IMG/VR virus record: IMGVR_UViG_3300031730_000001
Coordinates: 1-64,000 of that record
Length of the DNA stretch: 64,000 nt
Direction: 5' to 3' (one strand)
DNA from: a virus
Positions 14,567 through 23,515 of this stretch are shown piece by piece. Both the position numbers and the translations under genes were made by a program. Under the pieces are notes generated by a model, which worked only from the letters and a program-made list of their open reading frames with translations, searched no databases and was not told where the DNA came from. The number at the start of each line of letters is the position of its first letter. Positions within the stretch are counted from its first letter, which is position 1.

Positions 14567-14588
14567 AACCCCCGCATCGCCGGGGGTT
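14567..14588 (+). terminator. Intrinsic terminator before terS
   Basis: AACCCCCG at 14567-14574 and CGGGGGTT at 14581-14588, loop of six, followed by TC. The 200-base gap 14466-14664 holds no gene. It is where a cos site could lie, but I cannot identify one. Confidence 0.75.
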
Positions 14589-14664
14589 TCGCCATGTCTG
14601 GACCGGCTGCGCGCAATGCCAGCCGTGTACGAGGCGCCGCAATGGCGCATCGGAGGAGATCGAG

Positions 14665-15135
14665 ATGGCGAGTGGTGGAGCACGTGCACGCTCCGGTCCC
14701 GCCCCTGACCCGACGGCGCTTCGGCGCGACCGGGATGCCGGCGAGTGGACGGTGCTGCCCGCGGAGGGTCGCGAGGGCGCAATGCCTGAGTGGCCGTTGA
14801 CGGAGCAGTCGATCCGCGAGTTCGAGCTGTGGGAGACGCTGTGGCGTAAGCCGCAGGCGATCATGTGGGAGCGGTATGGCCAGGAGTTCGAGGTGGCGTT
14901 GTACGTCCGCCGCTTCTCTGAGGCCGAGTTGATGGACTCGCGGGTGAATCTGTCGACGCTGGTCCGTCAGATGGCGGACAGTCTGGGCCTGACGACGCCT
15001 GGGATGCGTGCGAACCGGTGGCGGATCGCTGCGGATGAGGTTGCGGAACGGCGCGAGAGCGCCGAGAAGCAGCAGCCGGTAAAGCGGCTCTCGGCCCGGG
15101 AGCGATTCAAGGTCGTTTCCGGTGATGGAGAATGA
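14665..15135 (+). CDS. terS: Terminase small subunit, P27 type
   Basis: 156 residues with GGAGGAG before ATG 14665. Pattern of the phage P27 small-terminase family: a low-complexity head, then PLTEQSIREFELWETLWRKPQ, VALYVRRF, and the closing helix pair LVRQMADSLGLTTPGMRANRW. It recognises the packaging site and feeds DNA to the large subunit encoded by the overlapping next gene. Confidence 0.85.
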   Translation: MASGGARARSGPAPDPTALRRDRDAGEWTVLPAEGREGAMPEWPLTEQSIREFELWETLWRKPQAIMWERYGQEFEVALYVRRFSEAELMDSRVNLSTLVRQMADSLGLTTPGMRANRWRIAADEVAERRESAEKQQPVKRLSARERFKVVSGDGE

Positions 15136-16771
15136 TCTGTGGCCCACGCTCGGCTTTCTCATTTCGGACTGGGTGGAGGCGCACTGCGTCATCCCGGACG
15201 GCTTCTCTGCTGGTAAGCCGTATGTTCTGACGCAGGAGATGCTCAGGTTCTACGTCCACCACTACCGTGTGAAGCCCGAGGCGACGCGTGAGCGGTCGAT
15301 GCTGTCGCCTGCGTCGGCGTTCCACTTCCGGCGTAGCCAGTTGGTGCGTCCGCAGAAGTGGGGCAAGGGCCCTCTAACGGCCTCGCAGGTGTGTGTGGAG
15401 GGTGTCGGACCGGCGGTTTTCGCCGGCTGGGCGTCCGGTGGCGAGGTGTACGACTGTCGGGATCACGGCTGTGGCTGCGGCTGGGGGACCTCTCGTCACG
15501 ATCAGGATCCGCACGTCTTCGAGCCTGGCGAGCCGATGGGCATGGCGTGGCCGACGCCGCTGATTCAGATCACGGCGTTCTCGGAGGAGCAGACCGACAA
15601 CATCTATGGCGCCCTCCGTCCGATGATCGACAAGGGTCCGTTGTCGGAGCTGATCCCAAAGACTGGCGAGGAGTTCATTCGCCTGCCAGGCGGGGGTCGT
15701 GTCGACACGGTCACCTCGTCAGCCCAGTCTCGCCTCGGTCAGCGCGTCACGTTCGTCCCCCAGGACGAGACGGGCATCTGGACGACCGAGAACAAGATGC
15801 AGAAGGTCGCCGACACGCAGCGGCGCGGTCTGGCGGGCATGGGCGGCCGGTCGACGGAGACGACGAACGGCTGGGACCCGTCGGAGAACTCGGTCGCGCA
15901 GCGGACGTTTGAGGCGAAGGTGCAGGACATCTTCCGCGACTTCCGTAAGGCGCCGGCGGACCTGAACTACGCCAAGAAGGCGGATCGCCGCAGAATCCAC
16001 AAGGCGGTGTACGGCGACTCCTGGTGGGTCGATCTGGACGCCATCGAGGCCGAGGCGGCGGAGCTGCTGGAGCGCGACCAGGCGCAGGCTGAACGCTTCT
16101 TCGGCAACCGCATCACGGCTGGCACCGGTACGTGGCTGGCACGGGACCGCTGGGACGGCCGGGCCGGATTCCGGGAAGTCCCGGACGGCACCACGATCGT
16201 GCTCGGCTTCGACGGCTCGGACATCGACGACTGGACGGGTATTCGCGCGGAGACGCTGGACGGCTACCAGTTCACGCCGGTGTACAGCTCGCTGGAGTTG
16301 CCGACGATCTGGGATCCGAAGGAGTGGGGCGGGCAGACGCCGCGTCTCGAAGTGGATGCCGCAGTCGACGAGCTGATGCGCCGCTACCAGGTGGTGCGCA
16401 TGTACTGCGATCCGCCGTACTGGGAGACGGAGATCGACGGCTGGGCGGACCGGCACGGCGAGAAGCGTGTGGTCCGCTGGTACACGCAGCGGGTCGTGCA
16501 GATGTACGCCGCCTGTGAGCGGCTGCTGACGGACGTGACGAAGGCTGGCAGCGGCTTCGCCCATGACGGCTGCGAGGACACGTCCGCACATGTGGGCCAT
16601 GCCCGCAAGGCGGCCAGGACTGCGGGCCGGTACGTGCTTCGCAAGGCCGCACCCCATCAAAAGATCGATATGGCCGTGGTGGCCGTTCTCGCACACGAGG
16701 CGGCCGGTGACGCGATTGCTGCGGGCCAGGCCCGTCCGAAGGTTTCCCGGAAAACGACTGTGATGCGCTGA
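15125..16771 (+). CDS. terL: Terminase large subunit
   Basis: 548 residues from ATG 15125 (GTG 15122 also possible), overlapping terS. ATPase: Walker A-like RPQKWGKGP at about 75-83 and Walker B TFVPQDETG with Asp-Glu at about 214-215. Nuclease: LGFDGSDIDD near 360, MYCDPPYWETE near 430 and QKIDMAVV near the C terminus give the acidic RNase-H-fold triad. An insert CRDHGCGCGW at 111-120 could bind zinc. Motor and nuclease for DNA packaging. Confidence 0.95.
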   Translation: MENDLWPTLGFLISDWVEAHCVIPDGFSAGKPYVLTQEMLRFYVHHYRVKPEATRERSMLSPASAFHFRRSQLVRPQKWGKGPLTASQVCVEGVGPAVFAGWASGGEVYDCRDHGCGCGWGTSRHDQDPHVFEPGEPMGMAWPTPLIQITAFSEEQTDNIYGALRPMIDKGPLSELIPKTGEEFIRLPGGGRVDTVTSSAQSRLGQRVTFVPQDETGIWTTENKMQKVADTQRRGLAGMGGRSTETTNGWDPSENSVAQRTFEAKVQDIFRDFRKAPADLNYAKKADRRRIHKAVYGDSWWVDLDAIEAEAAELLERDQAQAERFFGNRITAGTGTWLARDRWDGRAGFREVPDGTTIVLGFDGSDIDDWTGIRAETLDGYQFTPVYSSLELPTIWDPKEWGGQTPRLEVDAAVDELMRRYQVVRMYCDPPYWETEIDGWADRHGEKRVVRWYTQRVVQMYAACERLLTDVTKAGSGFAHDGCEDTSAHVGHARKAARTAGRYVLRKAAPHQKIDMAVVAVLAHEAAGDAIAAGQARPKVSRKTTVMR

Positions 16772-16786
16772 CGACGGGGGTGACCT

Positions 16787-18172
16787 ATGGCCCTCGATCT
16801 CGAACCGGATGCGTGGCTGAAGCGGCTGATCCAGTGTCACGACAAGGATCTGCCGCAGCTCCGCCTGATGGACAGCTACTACGAGGGCACGCAGCCGCTG
16901 AGCTACCTGGCGCCGGAGATCCAGGCGGAGTTGTCGGACCGGATGCGCCAGTTGGTCATCAACTGGCCACAGCTGGTGGTGGACGCTCTGGACGAGCGGT
17001 TGGACGTCGAGGGCTTCCGGTACGCGGACTCGGAGACGACGGCCGACGACCTGTGGTCGGTATGGCAGGCCTCCGACATGGATGAGGGCTCCCAGCAGGC
17101 CCATGTCGATGCGTTGGCCCTGAAGCGGTCTTACGTGATCGTTGGCGCGAACGAGGATGACGAGTCGGCTCCGATCGTCACTGCGGAGAGCGCCCTGGAG
17201 GTGTTCGCGGAGCGGGATCCGCGAACGCGCCAGGTGGTCGCGGCGGTGAAGCGCTGGGACGAGCCGGCGCCGGCCGGGTCTGCGCCGGTGAAGTGGGCGA
17301 CGTTGTATCTGCCGAATGCGCGGATGACGTTCGAGCAGCAGAAGGGCGCTTGGGCCGAAGTCGACCGCGACGAGCACAACCTCGGTGAAGTGCTCGTCGT
17401 CCCGCTCGCCAACAGGCCGAGGCTGCGGCACGCGGACGGTACGTCCGAACTCCGCTCGATCATCCCGATCTCGGACGCGGCCTGCAAAATCGCCTCCGAC
17501 ATGATGGTGTCCGCCGAGTTTCACGCGATGCCGCGCCGTTGGGCGACAGGGATGTCCCGGGATGACTTCGCCGACGAGAACGGGCAGCCGCTGGGTGCAA
17601 TGTCGTCGCTGGCGGGCCGTCTGTGGGCGAACGAGAGCACCGAGGTGAAGTTCGGTCAGTTCCAGGAGGCCCAGCTCAGTAACTTCCACGAGACGCTCAA
17701 CACGCTCGCCCGCTTGGTGGCCGCACTGACTGGCCTGCCGCCCGCCTTCCTTGGCTTGGCGACTGATCAGCCGCCGTCGGCGGATGCGATCCGCGCGTCG
17801 GAGGCCCGGCTGGTGAAGCGTGCGGAGCGCCACCAGCGGGCCTTCGGTGAGGTCTGGGAGCGGGTTATGCGTCTCGTTCTGCTGGTCCGGGACGGTGAAC
17901 TCGACCCTCGAACCCGCAAGCTCGAAACGGTCTGGCGGGATCCGGCGACTCCGACCTACGCGCAGAAGGCCGACGCCGTGGTGAAACTGCACGCGTCCGG
18001 CATTCTGCCGACGGAGCAGGCGTGGGAGGACTTGGGCTACAGCGCGGTGCAGCGGGCCCGGATGCGGGGCATGCAGGACGATGCCTTGACCCGGATGACG
18101 GCCATGGATCTGCACCAGTTGTCGACGGCCCACGAGCCGACGCCTGTTGAGGCGCCTCCTGTCGGCGGCTGA
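16787..18172 (+). CDS. Portal protein
   Basis: 461 residues, SPP1-gp6-type portal. Long alpha/beta clip-like first half (LRLMDSYYEGTQPLSYLAPE, then VDALDERLDVEGFR), conserved helix IASDMMVSAEFHAMPRRWATG near residue 235, and a C-terminal LPPAFLGLATDQPPSADAIRASEARL stretch typical of this family. Forms the dodecameric ring for DNA entry. Follows terL by 15 bases, the standard order. Confidence 0.92.
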   Translation: MALDLEPDAWLKRLIQCHDKDLPQLRLMDSYYEGTQPLSYLAPEIQAELSDRMRQLVINWPQLVVDALDERLDVEGFRYADSETTADDLWSVWQASDMDEGSQQAHVDALALKRSYVIVGANEDDESAPIVTAESALEVFAERDPRTRQVVAAVKRWDEPAPAGSAPVKWATLYLPNARMTFEQQKGAWAEVDRDEHNLGEVLVVPLANRPRLRHADGTSELRSIIPISDAACKIASDMMVSAEFHAMPRRWATGMSRDDFADENGQPLGAMSSLAGRLWANESTEVKFGQFQEAQLSNFHETLNTLARLVAALTGLPPAFLGLATDQPPSADAIRASEARLVKRAERHQRAFGEVWERVMRLVLLVRDGELDPRTRKLETVWRDPATPTYAQKADAVVKLHASGILPTEQAWEDLGYSAVQRARMRGMQDDALTRMTAMDLHQLSTAHEPTPVEAPPVGG

Positions 18173-18174
18173 TC

Positions 18175-19212
18175 GTGGCCGTTGAGACGCAGGCGCATCA
18201 GGACATCATCGACGCCTATGGCCGGTCTCAGCAGCGGGCTGTCATTCAGACGACGGTGACGTTGCAGCGGCTGTGGAAGGAGCTCGCGGCCACGGATCTC
18301 TCACGGTCGTGGCTGGGCGGTCTGGGTGCGGCAATGGTGCGCGCGGTGGCGGCCGGCCAGTTGGTGGCGGCGTCGACGGGCCAGAAGTACATCGAGGCGA
18401 TGGTCCGCGGGGATGGGCTGGGCAACAACTACATGGAGCAGGCGTCGCACGTCGACACCCGCTCGTTTTCGGGGGCGGCGTCGGATGGTCGGGCCCTGGA
18501 TTCGCTGCTGTATCTGCCGGTGATCCATACGAAGACCCTGATCGGCAACGGCATGACGTTGCCGGAGTCGATGACGTCCGGCCTGTTCCAGCTGCAGCGG
18601 ATGGTGGCCTCGGAGGTCGCCGACGCCGGCCGGGGTGCGGCCAGTGTCGCGATGGTCGCGAACCGCACCGTGACCGGCTACGTGCGGCAGGTCCGGTCGG
18701 GCGCGTGCGCACGCTGTGCGATCCTGGCGGGCCGCTGGTATCGGTACAATGCGGACTTTCAGAGACATAAGCGCTGCCAGTGCTATGGGGTTCCCGCGAC
18801 CGATGCCCGTCCGGGCCGCCACACGAACCCGATGTCGTTCTTCCACGGCCTTTCCCGTGCCGAGCAGGATCGCCGGTTCACGATCGGTGGCGCGGAGGCG
18901 ATCCGCAATGGCGCCGACATCTATTCGGTGGTCAACGCGGGCCGGTCGACGATCACGTTGGACGCCTACGGCAAGAAGGTCGTGGCCACGCTTGAGGGCA
19001 CCACGAAGCGCGGGGCGTTCTACCAGCAGATGTTGCGTGAGGCCGAGCAGCGCACCGGGCAGCGGTTCGCGCGGAACGGCTACGACCTGGAACGCGGCCT
19101 GCCTCGCTTCCACTTGCGGACGCCGCGGCTGACGCCCGGCGAGATCCTGCGTCTCTCGGATGACCGCGACGAGCTGATCAGGCTCTTGAAGCGGTTCGGA
19201 TACCTGTCTTAG
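18175..19212 (+). CDS. MuF-like capsid maturation protein
   Basis: 345 residues from GTG 18175, two bases after the portal stop. The middle contains the Cys/His set of the MuF fold: SGACARCAILAGRWY and then HKRCQCYGVP, preceded by a long helical region. The C-terminal 100 residues (SVVNAGRSTITLDAYGKKV, then RFHLRTPRLTPGEIL) form an extension that in some phages carries a toxin or enzyme; none is recognised here. Minor head protein sitting by the portal. Confidence 0.82.
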   Translation: MAVETQAHQDIIDAYGRSQQRAVIQTTVTLQRLWKELAATDLSRSWLGGLGAAMVRAVAAGQLVAASTGQKYIEAMVRGDGLGNNYMEQASHVDTRSFSGAASDGRALDSLLYLPVIHTKTLIGNGMTLPESMTSGLFQLQRMVASEVADAGRGAASVAMVANRTVTGYVRQVRSGACARCAILAGRWYRYNADFQRHKRCQCYGVPATDARPGRHTNPMSFFHGLSRAEQDRRFTIGGAEAIRNGADIYSVVNAGRSTITLDAYGKKVVATLEGTTKRGAFYQQMLREAEQRTGQRFARNGYDLERGLPRFHLRTPRLTPGEILRLSDDRDELIRLLKRFGYLS

Positions 19213-19291
19213 CCCGCGGGCCAGTTCCGCAGGCCTCAAGTTTGGCCGCGCGCAAGGCGCGGTCTCTGATCCCGCAATGGGAGTTCCATCC

Positions 19292-20068
19292 ATGAGTACG
19301 ACTCGTACCCGCTGGCTGCCTGCTGCTCAGAGCGTGGGCTGGTTCCGGCTCGACCGTCATGAAGACCCCGACCCCGCCGACCCGGAGCCTGCTCCGGACC
19401 CGGCAGCCGATCCGGCAGATCCGGATCCCGACCCCGAGCCTGATCCGGCAGGCGACCCGCCCGGCCCCGATCCTGAGGACGACCCGGAGGGCGCCGACGA
19501 GCTCGGCGAGGGTGGCAAGCGGGCCCTCGCCGCGATGAAGGCCGAGAAGGCGGCGGCGAAGAAGGAAGCCGCTGCCTCCAAGAAGCAGGCGGCCGAGGAG
19601 CGGCGCAAGGTCGCCGAGCTGGCCCGCAAGGTGGCCGAGTTCGAGGACCGCGATAAGTCGGAGCTGGAGAAGGCGCAGGCGAAGGCCGATCGCTCCGAGA
19701 AGCAGGCGACCGCGGCGGTCGCCCGTTCGGTGCGGTCCGAGATCAAGGTTGCGGCGAGCGACACGTTTGCCGACGCCTCGGACGCCATCGATGTTCTGAT
19801 GCGCGACCCCTCGAAGTACGTCGACGCCGACGGCGAGATCGACACCGACGCGATCGAAGCGGACCTCACGGATCTGCTGGAGCGGAAGCCGCATTGGGCC
19901 AAGCCTGAGCCGGCGGTCGTGGTGCCCGAGGGGGCGCCGAAGCAGAAGCTGAAGCCCGATCCGGGCCAGGGCAGTCGCGGCGGTAGCGCCAAGGTCGACT
20001 ACCGCACCGCCTCTGATGAGGACGTGCAGGCGGAGCTAACGAAGATCGGTTTCCGGAAGCGCTACTAG
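19292..20068 (+). CDS. Scaffolding protein
   Basis: 258 residues. ATG 19292 with GGGAG at 19279-19283 is preferred to ATG 19277. A long Asp/Pro repeat (DPDPADPEPAPDPAADPADP and on to about residue 65) is followed by a Lys/Glu/Ala coiled coil (about 75-150) and an acidic-basic C terminus ending RKRY. This is the classic scaffold layout and position, just ahead of the capsid gene. Confidence 0.85.
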   Translation: MSTTRTRWLPAAQSVGWFRLDRHEDPDPADPEPAPDPAADPADPDPDPEPDPAGDPPGPDPEDDPEGADELGEGGKRALAAMKAEKAAAKKEAAASKKQAAEERRKVAELARKVAEFEDRDKSELEKAQAKADRSEKQATAAVARSVRSEIKVAASDTFADASDAIDVLMRDPSKYVDADGEIDTDAIEADLTDLLERKPHWAKPEPAVVVPEGAPKQKLKPDPGQGSRGGSAKVDYRTASDEDVQAELTKIGFRKRY

Positions 20069-20256
20069 TGATCAGGATTCGCGCCCGGTTGGGCGACGGG
20101 CGCACCTCGATCGAGGTGACTGGTCACGACGGGCCTGCCGTAGGGGGTCGCGCTTGCGCTGCCGTGTCGGCCATCACCCAAACCGCGCTGCTGGGCCTGG
20201 ATCAGGTCGCGCAGCAATACCCGGACGACGTGTCCGTAGAAATCACTGAGGAGTGA
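20068..20256 (+). CDS. Prp-like cysteine protease candidate
   Basis: 62 residues from GTG 20068, sharing TAGTG with the scaffold stop and ending 3 bases before the capsid gene. It reads IEVTGHDGPAVGGRACAAVSAITQTALLGL. The GH followed ten residues later by CAAVSA resembles the His/Cys active-site pattern of Prp (ribosomal L27-processing protease; the staphylococcal enzyme also cleaves phage head proteins). It is shorter than bacterial Prp (about 105 aa) and the His-Cys spacing is two residues tighter, so activity is uncertain. Position between scaffold and capsid fits a prohead maturation protease. Confidence 0.55.
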   Translation: MIRIRARLGDGRTSIEVTGHDGPAVGGRACAAVSAITQTALLGLDQVAQQYPDDVSVEITEE

Positions 20257-20259
20257 CGA

Positions 20260-21594
20260 ATGACCCCCACCATGTCCGCGGTCCGCCCGCGGCTCAACCG
20301 CATGCCGCGGCCGTGGTTCCGTATCGACCGGCACGCCGGCGTTCGGTCGTCCCTGCCCGCAGCCCTTCAGGCGATGCTGCAGAACGGCATGCTCGACAGG
20401 GTGTTCCGGGACGCGCTCGTGCCGCAGTTCCTGTTCCCGCAGATCGCCGACAGCGAGCCCTGGATGGGTGGTCTCGGCGACAAGAAGACCTTCACCCGCA
20501 AGGGCCTGCTGGCGCCGGTGACGACTCCGGTGACCGGCTCGGACCCGTCGGCGGCGACCTACAGTCTTGAGCAGTGGTCTGTCGTGATGGACCAGTACTC
20601 GAACTCGATGGACACGAACATGCTGGGCAGCGCGCTGGCGCTGGCGAACAAGTTCCTGTCGGACGCGGCGACGTTGGGCATCAACGCGGGCCAGACCGTC
20701 AACCAGGTGGCCCGGAACCGGCTGTTCACCGCTTACGCGGGCGGTCGTACCTGGTGCACCACGGCCGGTTCCTCGGACACGGCGATCATCGTGCAGTCGA
20801 CGAACGGCTTCGAGACCGTTCTGGTCAACGGTGTTCCGACGCCCGTCTCGGGCGCCACTCCGCTCACTGTCAGCATCGCCGGTTCGGCGAACACGGTCGT
20901 CGGCGTCACCCCGGGCACTCCGGGCACGCTGACGCTGGGCACTGCGCGCGCGGACGTGGTCGGCGACTACGTGGTGGCGGCGAATGCCCCCATCTCGGTG
21001 CGGGCGACCGGCAACTCCGCCTACGACCTCAGCAGCTCCAACGTGGTGACGTTCGCGAACTTCCGGTCGGCGGTGGCGCGCCTGCGGAAGATGAACGTCC
21101 CGACGCTGCCGGGCGGCTACTACGTCGCGCACATCGACGCGGACACCGAAGCCGAACTCTTCTCGGATGCCGACTTCAAGCAGGCCCTTCAGGGCCGTGT
21201 CGACTCCCCGATCTTCCGGGATCTGTCGATCGGCCGGTTCGGCGGCATCGACTGGGTGCGCAACATCGAGGCCCCGACGATCCTCGGCGGCTCCGCTGGC
21301 ACCCTCGCTGTGCACCGCCCGATCGTGCTGGGCGCGAACGCGCTGATGAACTCGCCACTGGAGGGCACGGGCAACCTCATCGCCGGGACCGGCGTCGAGG
21401 ACGTGCCGGAGATCCGCACCATCAACGCCGCGCCCGGCGTAGACGTCACCCTGCTGGTGCGTCCGCCCCAGGACCGCCTGCAGCAGGTCATCTCCACGAC
21501 CTGGTCGTGGGTGGGCGACTTCGGTGTTCCGTCCGACGCGGGCTCCGGCGATGCGGCGCTGTTCAAGCGCGGTGTCGTCATCGAGCACGCCTGA
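20260..21594 (+). CDS. Major capsid protein
   Basis: 444 residues. N-terminal region (PRPWFRIDRHAGVRSSLP, then FRDALVPQFLFPQIADSEPWMGGLGD) is followed by QWSVVMDQYSNSMDTNML, as in HK97-fold capsid proteins of actinophages. Residues about 170-255 are a Ser/Thr/Gly-rich beta insert (SGATPLTVSIAGSANTV, then VVGVTPGTPGTLTLG), probably an inserted surface domain. The C-terminal half (YYVAHIDADTEAELFSDADFK, IAGTGVEDVPEI) completes the fold. Position and size support the call. Confidence 0.9.
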   Translation: MTPTMSAVRPRLNRMPRPWFRIDRHAGVRSSLPAALQAMLQNGMLDRVFRDALVPQFLFPQIADSEPWMGGLGDKKTFTRKGLLAPVTTPVTGSDPSAATYSLEQWSVVMDQYSNSMDTNMLGSALALANKFLSDAATLGINAGQTVNQVARNRLFTAYAGGRTWCTTAGSSDTAIIVQSTNGFETVLVNGVPTPVSGATPLTVSIAGSANTVVGVTPGTPGTLTLGTARADVVGDYVVAANAPISVRATGNSAYDLSSSNVVTFANFRSAVARLRKMNVPTLPGGYYVAHIDADTEAELFSDADFKQALQGRVDSPIFRDLSIGRFGGIDWVRNIEAPTILGGSAGTLAVHRPIVLGANALMNSPLEGTGNLIAGTGVEDVPEIRTINAAPGVDVTLLVRPPQDRLQQVISTTWSWVGDFGVPSDAGSGDAALFKRGVVIEHA

Positions 21595-21602
21595 CCCCGT
21601 CT

Positions 21603-21642
21603 CCCGTCGGCGCGGGCAACCCTGTCCGCCCGCGCCGACGGG
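21603..21642 (+). terminator. Strong hairpin after capsid gene
   Basis: Perfect 15-bp stem, CCCGTCGGCGCGGGC at 21603-21617 and GCCCGCGCCGACGGG at 21628-21642. No U tract. It may attenuate transcription so that capsid mRNA exceeds downstream message. Confidence 0.8.
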
Positions 21643-21663
21643 CCTTCACGAAGGAGGATCCAC

Positions 21664-22032
21664 ATGCGCGTGCGCATGCTGAAGGCGGCGAAGGGCTACT
21701 GGAACTACGCCGTGCAGGAGTTCAGGGAGGGCGAGGAGTTTTTCGGCGACCTCGCCCGGCACCTCACCGACAACACGCCGGAGGGCACGGTCGAGGTGCT
21801 GGAGGCTGATCCGGAACCCGAGCCCGAGCCGGAGACGGTCGACGAACCTCCCGAGGTGTCGGACCCGGACGGCGATGAGCCGCCGGTGGACGGCACCATC
21901 GACGACCTCATGGCGTGGGTGAACGACGACCGTGAGCGCGCCGCTGCGGCACTGGCGGCCGAGCAGGCGAAGGACAAGCCGCGCAGCACCGTGGTGAAGC
22001 GGCTGACGGTCCTGGTCGACACCGAGGAGTAG
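21664..22032 (+). CDS. Head-associated acidic protein
   Basis: 122 residues with a strong AGGAGG before ATG 21664. N-terminal 40 residues fold-like (RVRMLKAAKGYWNYAVQEF, EGEEFFGDLARHL), then an acidic EPEPEPE linker and a helical C terminus. Position between capsid and connector suggests a head fibre or decoration component; no family recognised. Confidence 0.6.
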   Translation: MRVRMLKAAKGYWNYAVQEFREGEEFFGDLARHLTDNTPEGTVEVLEADPEPEPEPETVDEPPEVSDPDGDEPPVDGTIDDLMAWVNDDRERAAAALAAEQAKDKPRSTVVKRLTVLVDTEE

Positions 22033-22042
22033 GGGGCCAACT

Positions 22043-22672
22043 GTGTCCCCGACCCCTCTGATCACCCAGGACGACCTGGAGGCCGCGCTACAGCGGACGC
22101 TGGACCCGGCGCAGGCGGCGATGGCGATCCGTCGGGCGTCGGCCCGGGTCCGCAAGCACTGCCGCCAGCAGTTCACTCTCGTCGAGAACGACACGATCAC
22201 CCTGCCGGGCAACGGCCGGATCCTGCGACTGCCGCAGCGCCCGGTCGTCGTCGATGACACGCATCCGCTGATGATCGTCGAACTGTTCGGGATCAGTAGC
22301 GAGGAGTACACGGCCCTGGAGGGCCGCGATTTCACCCGGATCGGCACCGAGCTGACCCGCGGCGAACAGTGGTGGGCGCCAACCCGCCTGATGGGCTGGC
22401 CGTGGCTGCGCCCGCAAGGCATCTGGGCCCAACGAGTCCGGGTTACCTACAGCCACGGCTACACCGAGATCCCGGACGACGTCGTCGATGTCGTGCTGGA
22501 TCTCGCACAGATGAACATGACCAACCCGCAGGGCCTGCGGTCGGAGTCGATCGACGACTACAGCCGCACGTTCGCCTCCGAGACCATCGGCGGCGCGCTG
22601 CTGACTGCAGAGCACAAGCAAGCGCTGCGGGAGTACCGCGGCGGCACGTTCTCCGTGGCGCCGGTGACGTGA
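22043..22672 (+). CDS. Head-tail connector (adaptor)
   Basis: 209 residues from GTG 22043. Helical start LITQDDLEAALQRTLDPAQAAMAIRRASARVRKHC, then strands with LPGNGRILRLPQRPV, and RVTYSHGYTEIPDDVVDVVLDLAQ near the C terminus. The SHGY-TEIPDDV box is a hallmark of actinophage and SPP1-gp15-like adaptors. Builds the neck below the portal. Confidence 0.85.
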   Translation: MSPTPLITQDDLEAALQRTLDPAQAAMAIRRASARVRKHCRQQFTLVENDTITLPGNGRILRLPQRPVVVDDTHPLMIVELFGISSEEYTALEGRDFTRIGTELTRGEQWWAPTRLMGWPWLRPQGIWAQRVRVTYSHGYTEIPDDVVDVVLDLAQMNMTNPQGLRSESIDDYSRTFASETIGGALLTAEHKQALREYRGGTFSVAPVT

Positions 22673-23079
22673 TGACGTCCATCGACATCCAACCGCTGCT
22701 CGCCGCGGGGCGCGCCGCCCACAACCAGCTACTGGTGGACACCTGCACGATCAGCCGGCCCGGCACGCCGACGCTCAACCGCACCACGAGCGTTCTGACT
22801 CCGGGTTCGCCCACAGTCCTGTACTCGGGTGCCTGCCGGTTGAAGCCGCAGCGGGTTCCCCGCAACGAGGAGGCGGGGGAGCGGCTGACGGTGGTGGCCC
22901 GCTACGAGGTGGCTCTGCCGTTCGCTTCGCTGGCCACCGATTCGCTGCAGACCGGCGACACGGTGACGATCACCGCGTCCGGTGACACCCGACTCGTCGG
23001 CGAGGTGTTCGCGGTGATGGCTGTCGACTTCAGCAGCACGGCGACCGCCTGGCGGATCACCGTCGAGGCCGCCACGTGA
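22672..23079 (+). CDS. DUF6093-like head-tail stopper
   Basis: 135 residues from ATG 22672 (TGATG overlap). Pattern DTCTISRPGTPTLN, then YSGACRLKPQ, then ARYEVALPF and DTVTITASGD, matching actinophage neck proteins of the DUF6093 kind. Probably plugs the connector. Neighbours (adaptor upstream, tail terminator candidate downstream) agree. Confidence 0.8.
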   Translation: MTSIDIQPLLAAGRAAHNQLLVDTCTISRPGTPTLNRTTSVLTPGSPTVLYSGACRLKPQRVPRNEEAGERLTVVARYEVALPFASLATDSLQTGDTVTITASGDTRLVGEVFAVMAVDFSSTATAWRITVEAAT

Positions 23080-23092
23080 CGGGAGGCGGCCG

Positions 23093-23503
23093 ATGACGAC
23101 TCCTGCCGTCCTTCCTCACGTCGATGCGGTCACGGCCGCCCTCGAAACGGCCGGCCTGCTGGTCTACGTCGGCGGCGCGCCTCCGGGCGTCTCTCCGACG
23201 GCCAACACCCCGTATGTGGTGCTCTATCCGGAGCCGGGCCGGGCGATGACCGCGTCGCTCGGCGACAACCGGACTGACTTCTCTGCCGTCGTCCAGCTGA
23301 CGTGTGTGGGATTGACGGCGGCGCAGGCCATGTCGGTGTCCGACCGGGCCATCGCCGCTCTCGCCGTTGTTCTGACGGTCGCCGGGCGCGCATCCTGGAA
23401 ACCGGAGCCCCTCGACGGGCAGCCGGTACAGCGTGACGACGACGTAGTCCCGCCCAACTACTACGCCCCCAGTCGGTACCGGCTTCGCTCAATCCCCCTG
23501 TAG
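23093..23503 (+). CDS. Tail terminator-like protein
   Basis: 136 residues from ATG 23093 (GGGAGG site). Helix VDAVTAALETAGLLVYVG, strand PYVVLYPEPG, then LTCVGLTAAQAMSVSDRAIAAL, the alpha/beta arrangement of tail-completion/terminator proteins. It lies exactly where that protein is expected. Identity by context plus pattern, not by a diagnostic motif. Confidence 0.7.
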   Translation: MTTPAVLPHVDAVTAALETAGLLVYVGGAPPGVSPTANTPYVVLYPEPGRAMTASLGDNRTDFSAVVQLTCVGLTAAQAMSVSDRAIAALAVVLTVAGRASWKPEPLDGQPVQRDDDVVPPNYYAPSRYRLRSIPL

Positions 23504-23515
23504 AGGAGTTCCTCC

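Noticed and set aside
14466-14664. cos site before terS
   Set aside because: The location is right for a cos site, but only a hairpin is visible and cohesive ends cannot be inferred from sequence alone.
15719-18133. 804-codon minus-strand open frame opposite terL and portal
   Set aside because: High-G+C codon bias leaves antisense frames open. The plus strand encodes recognisable terL and portal, and the reverse translation is low-complexity.
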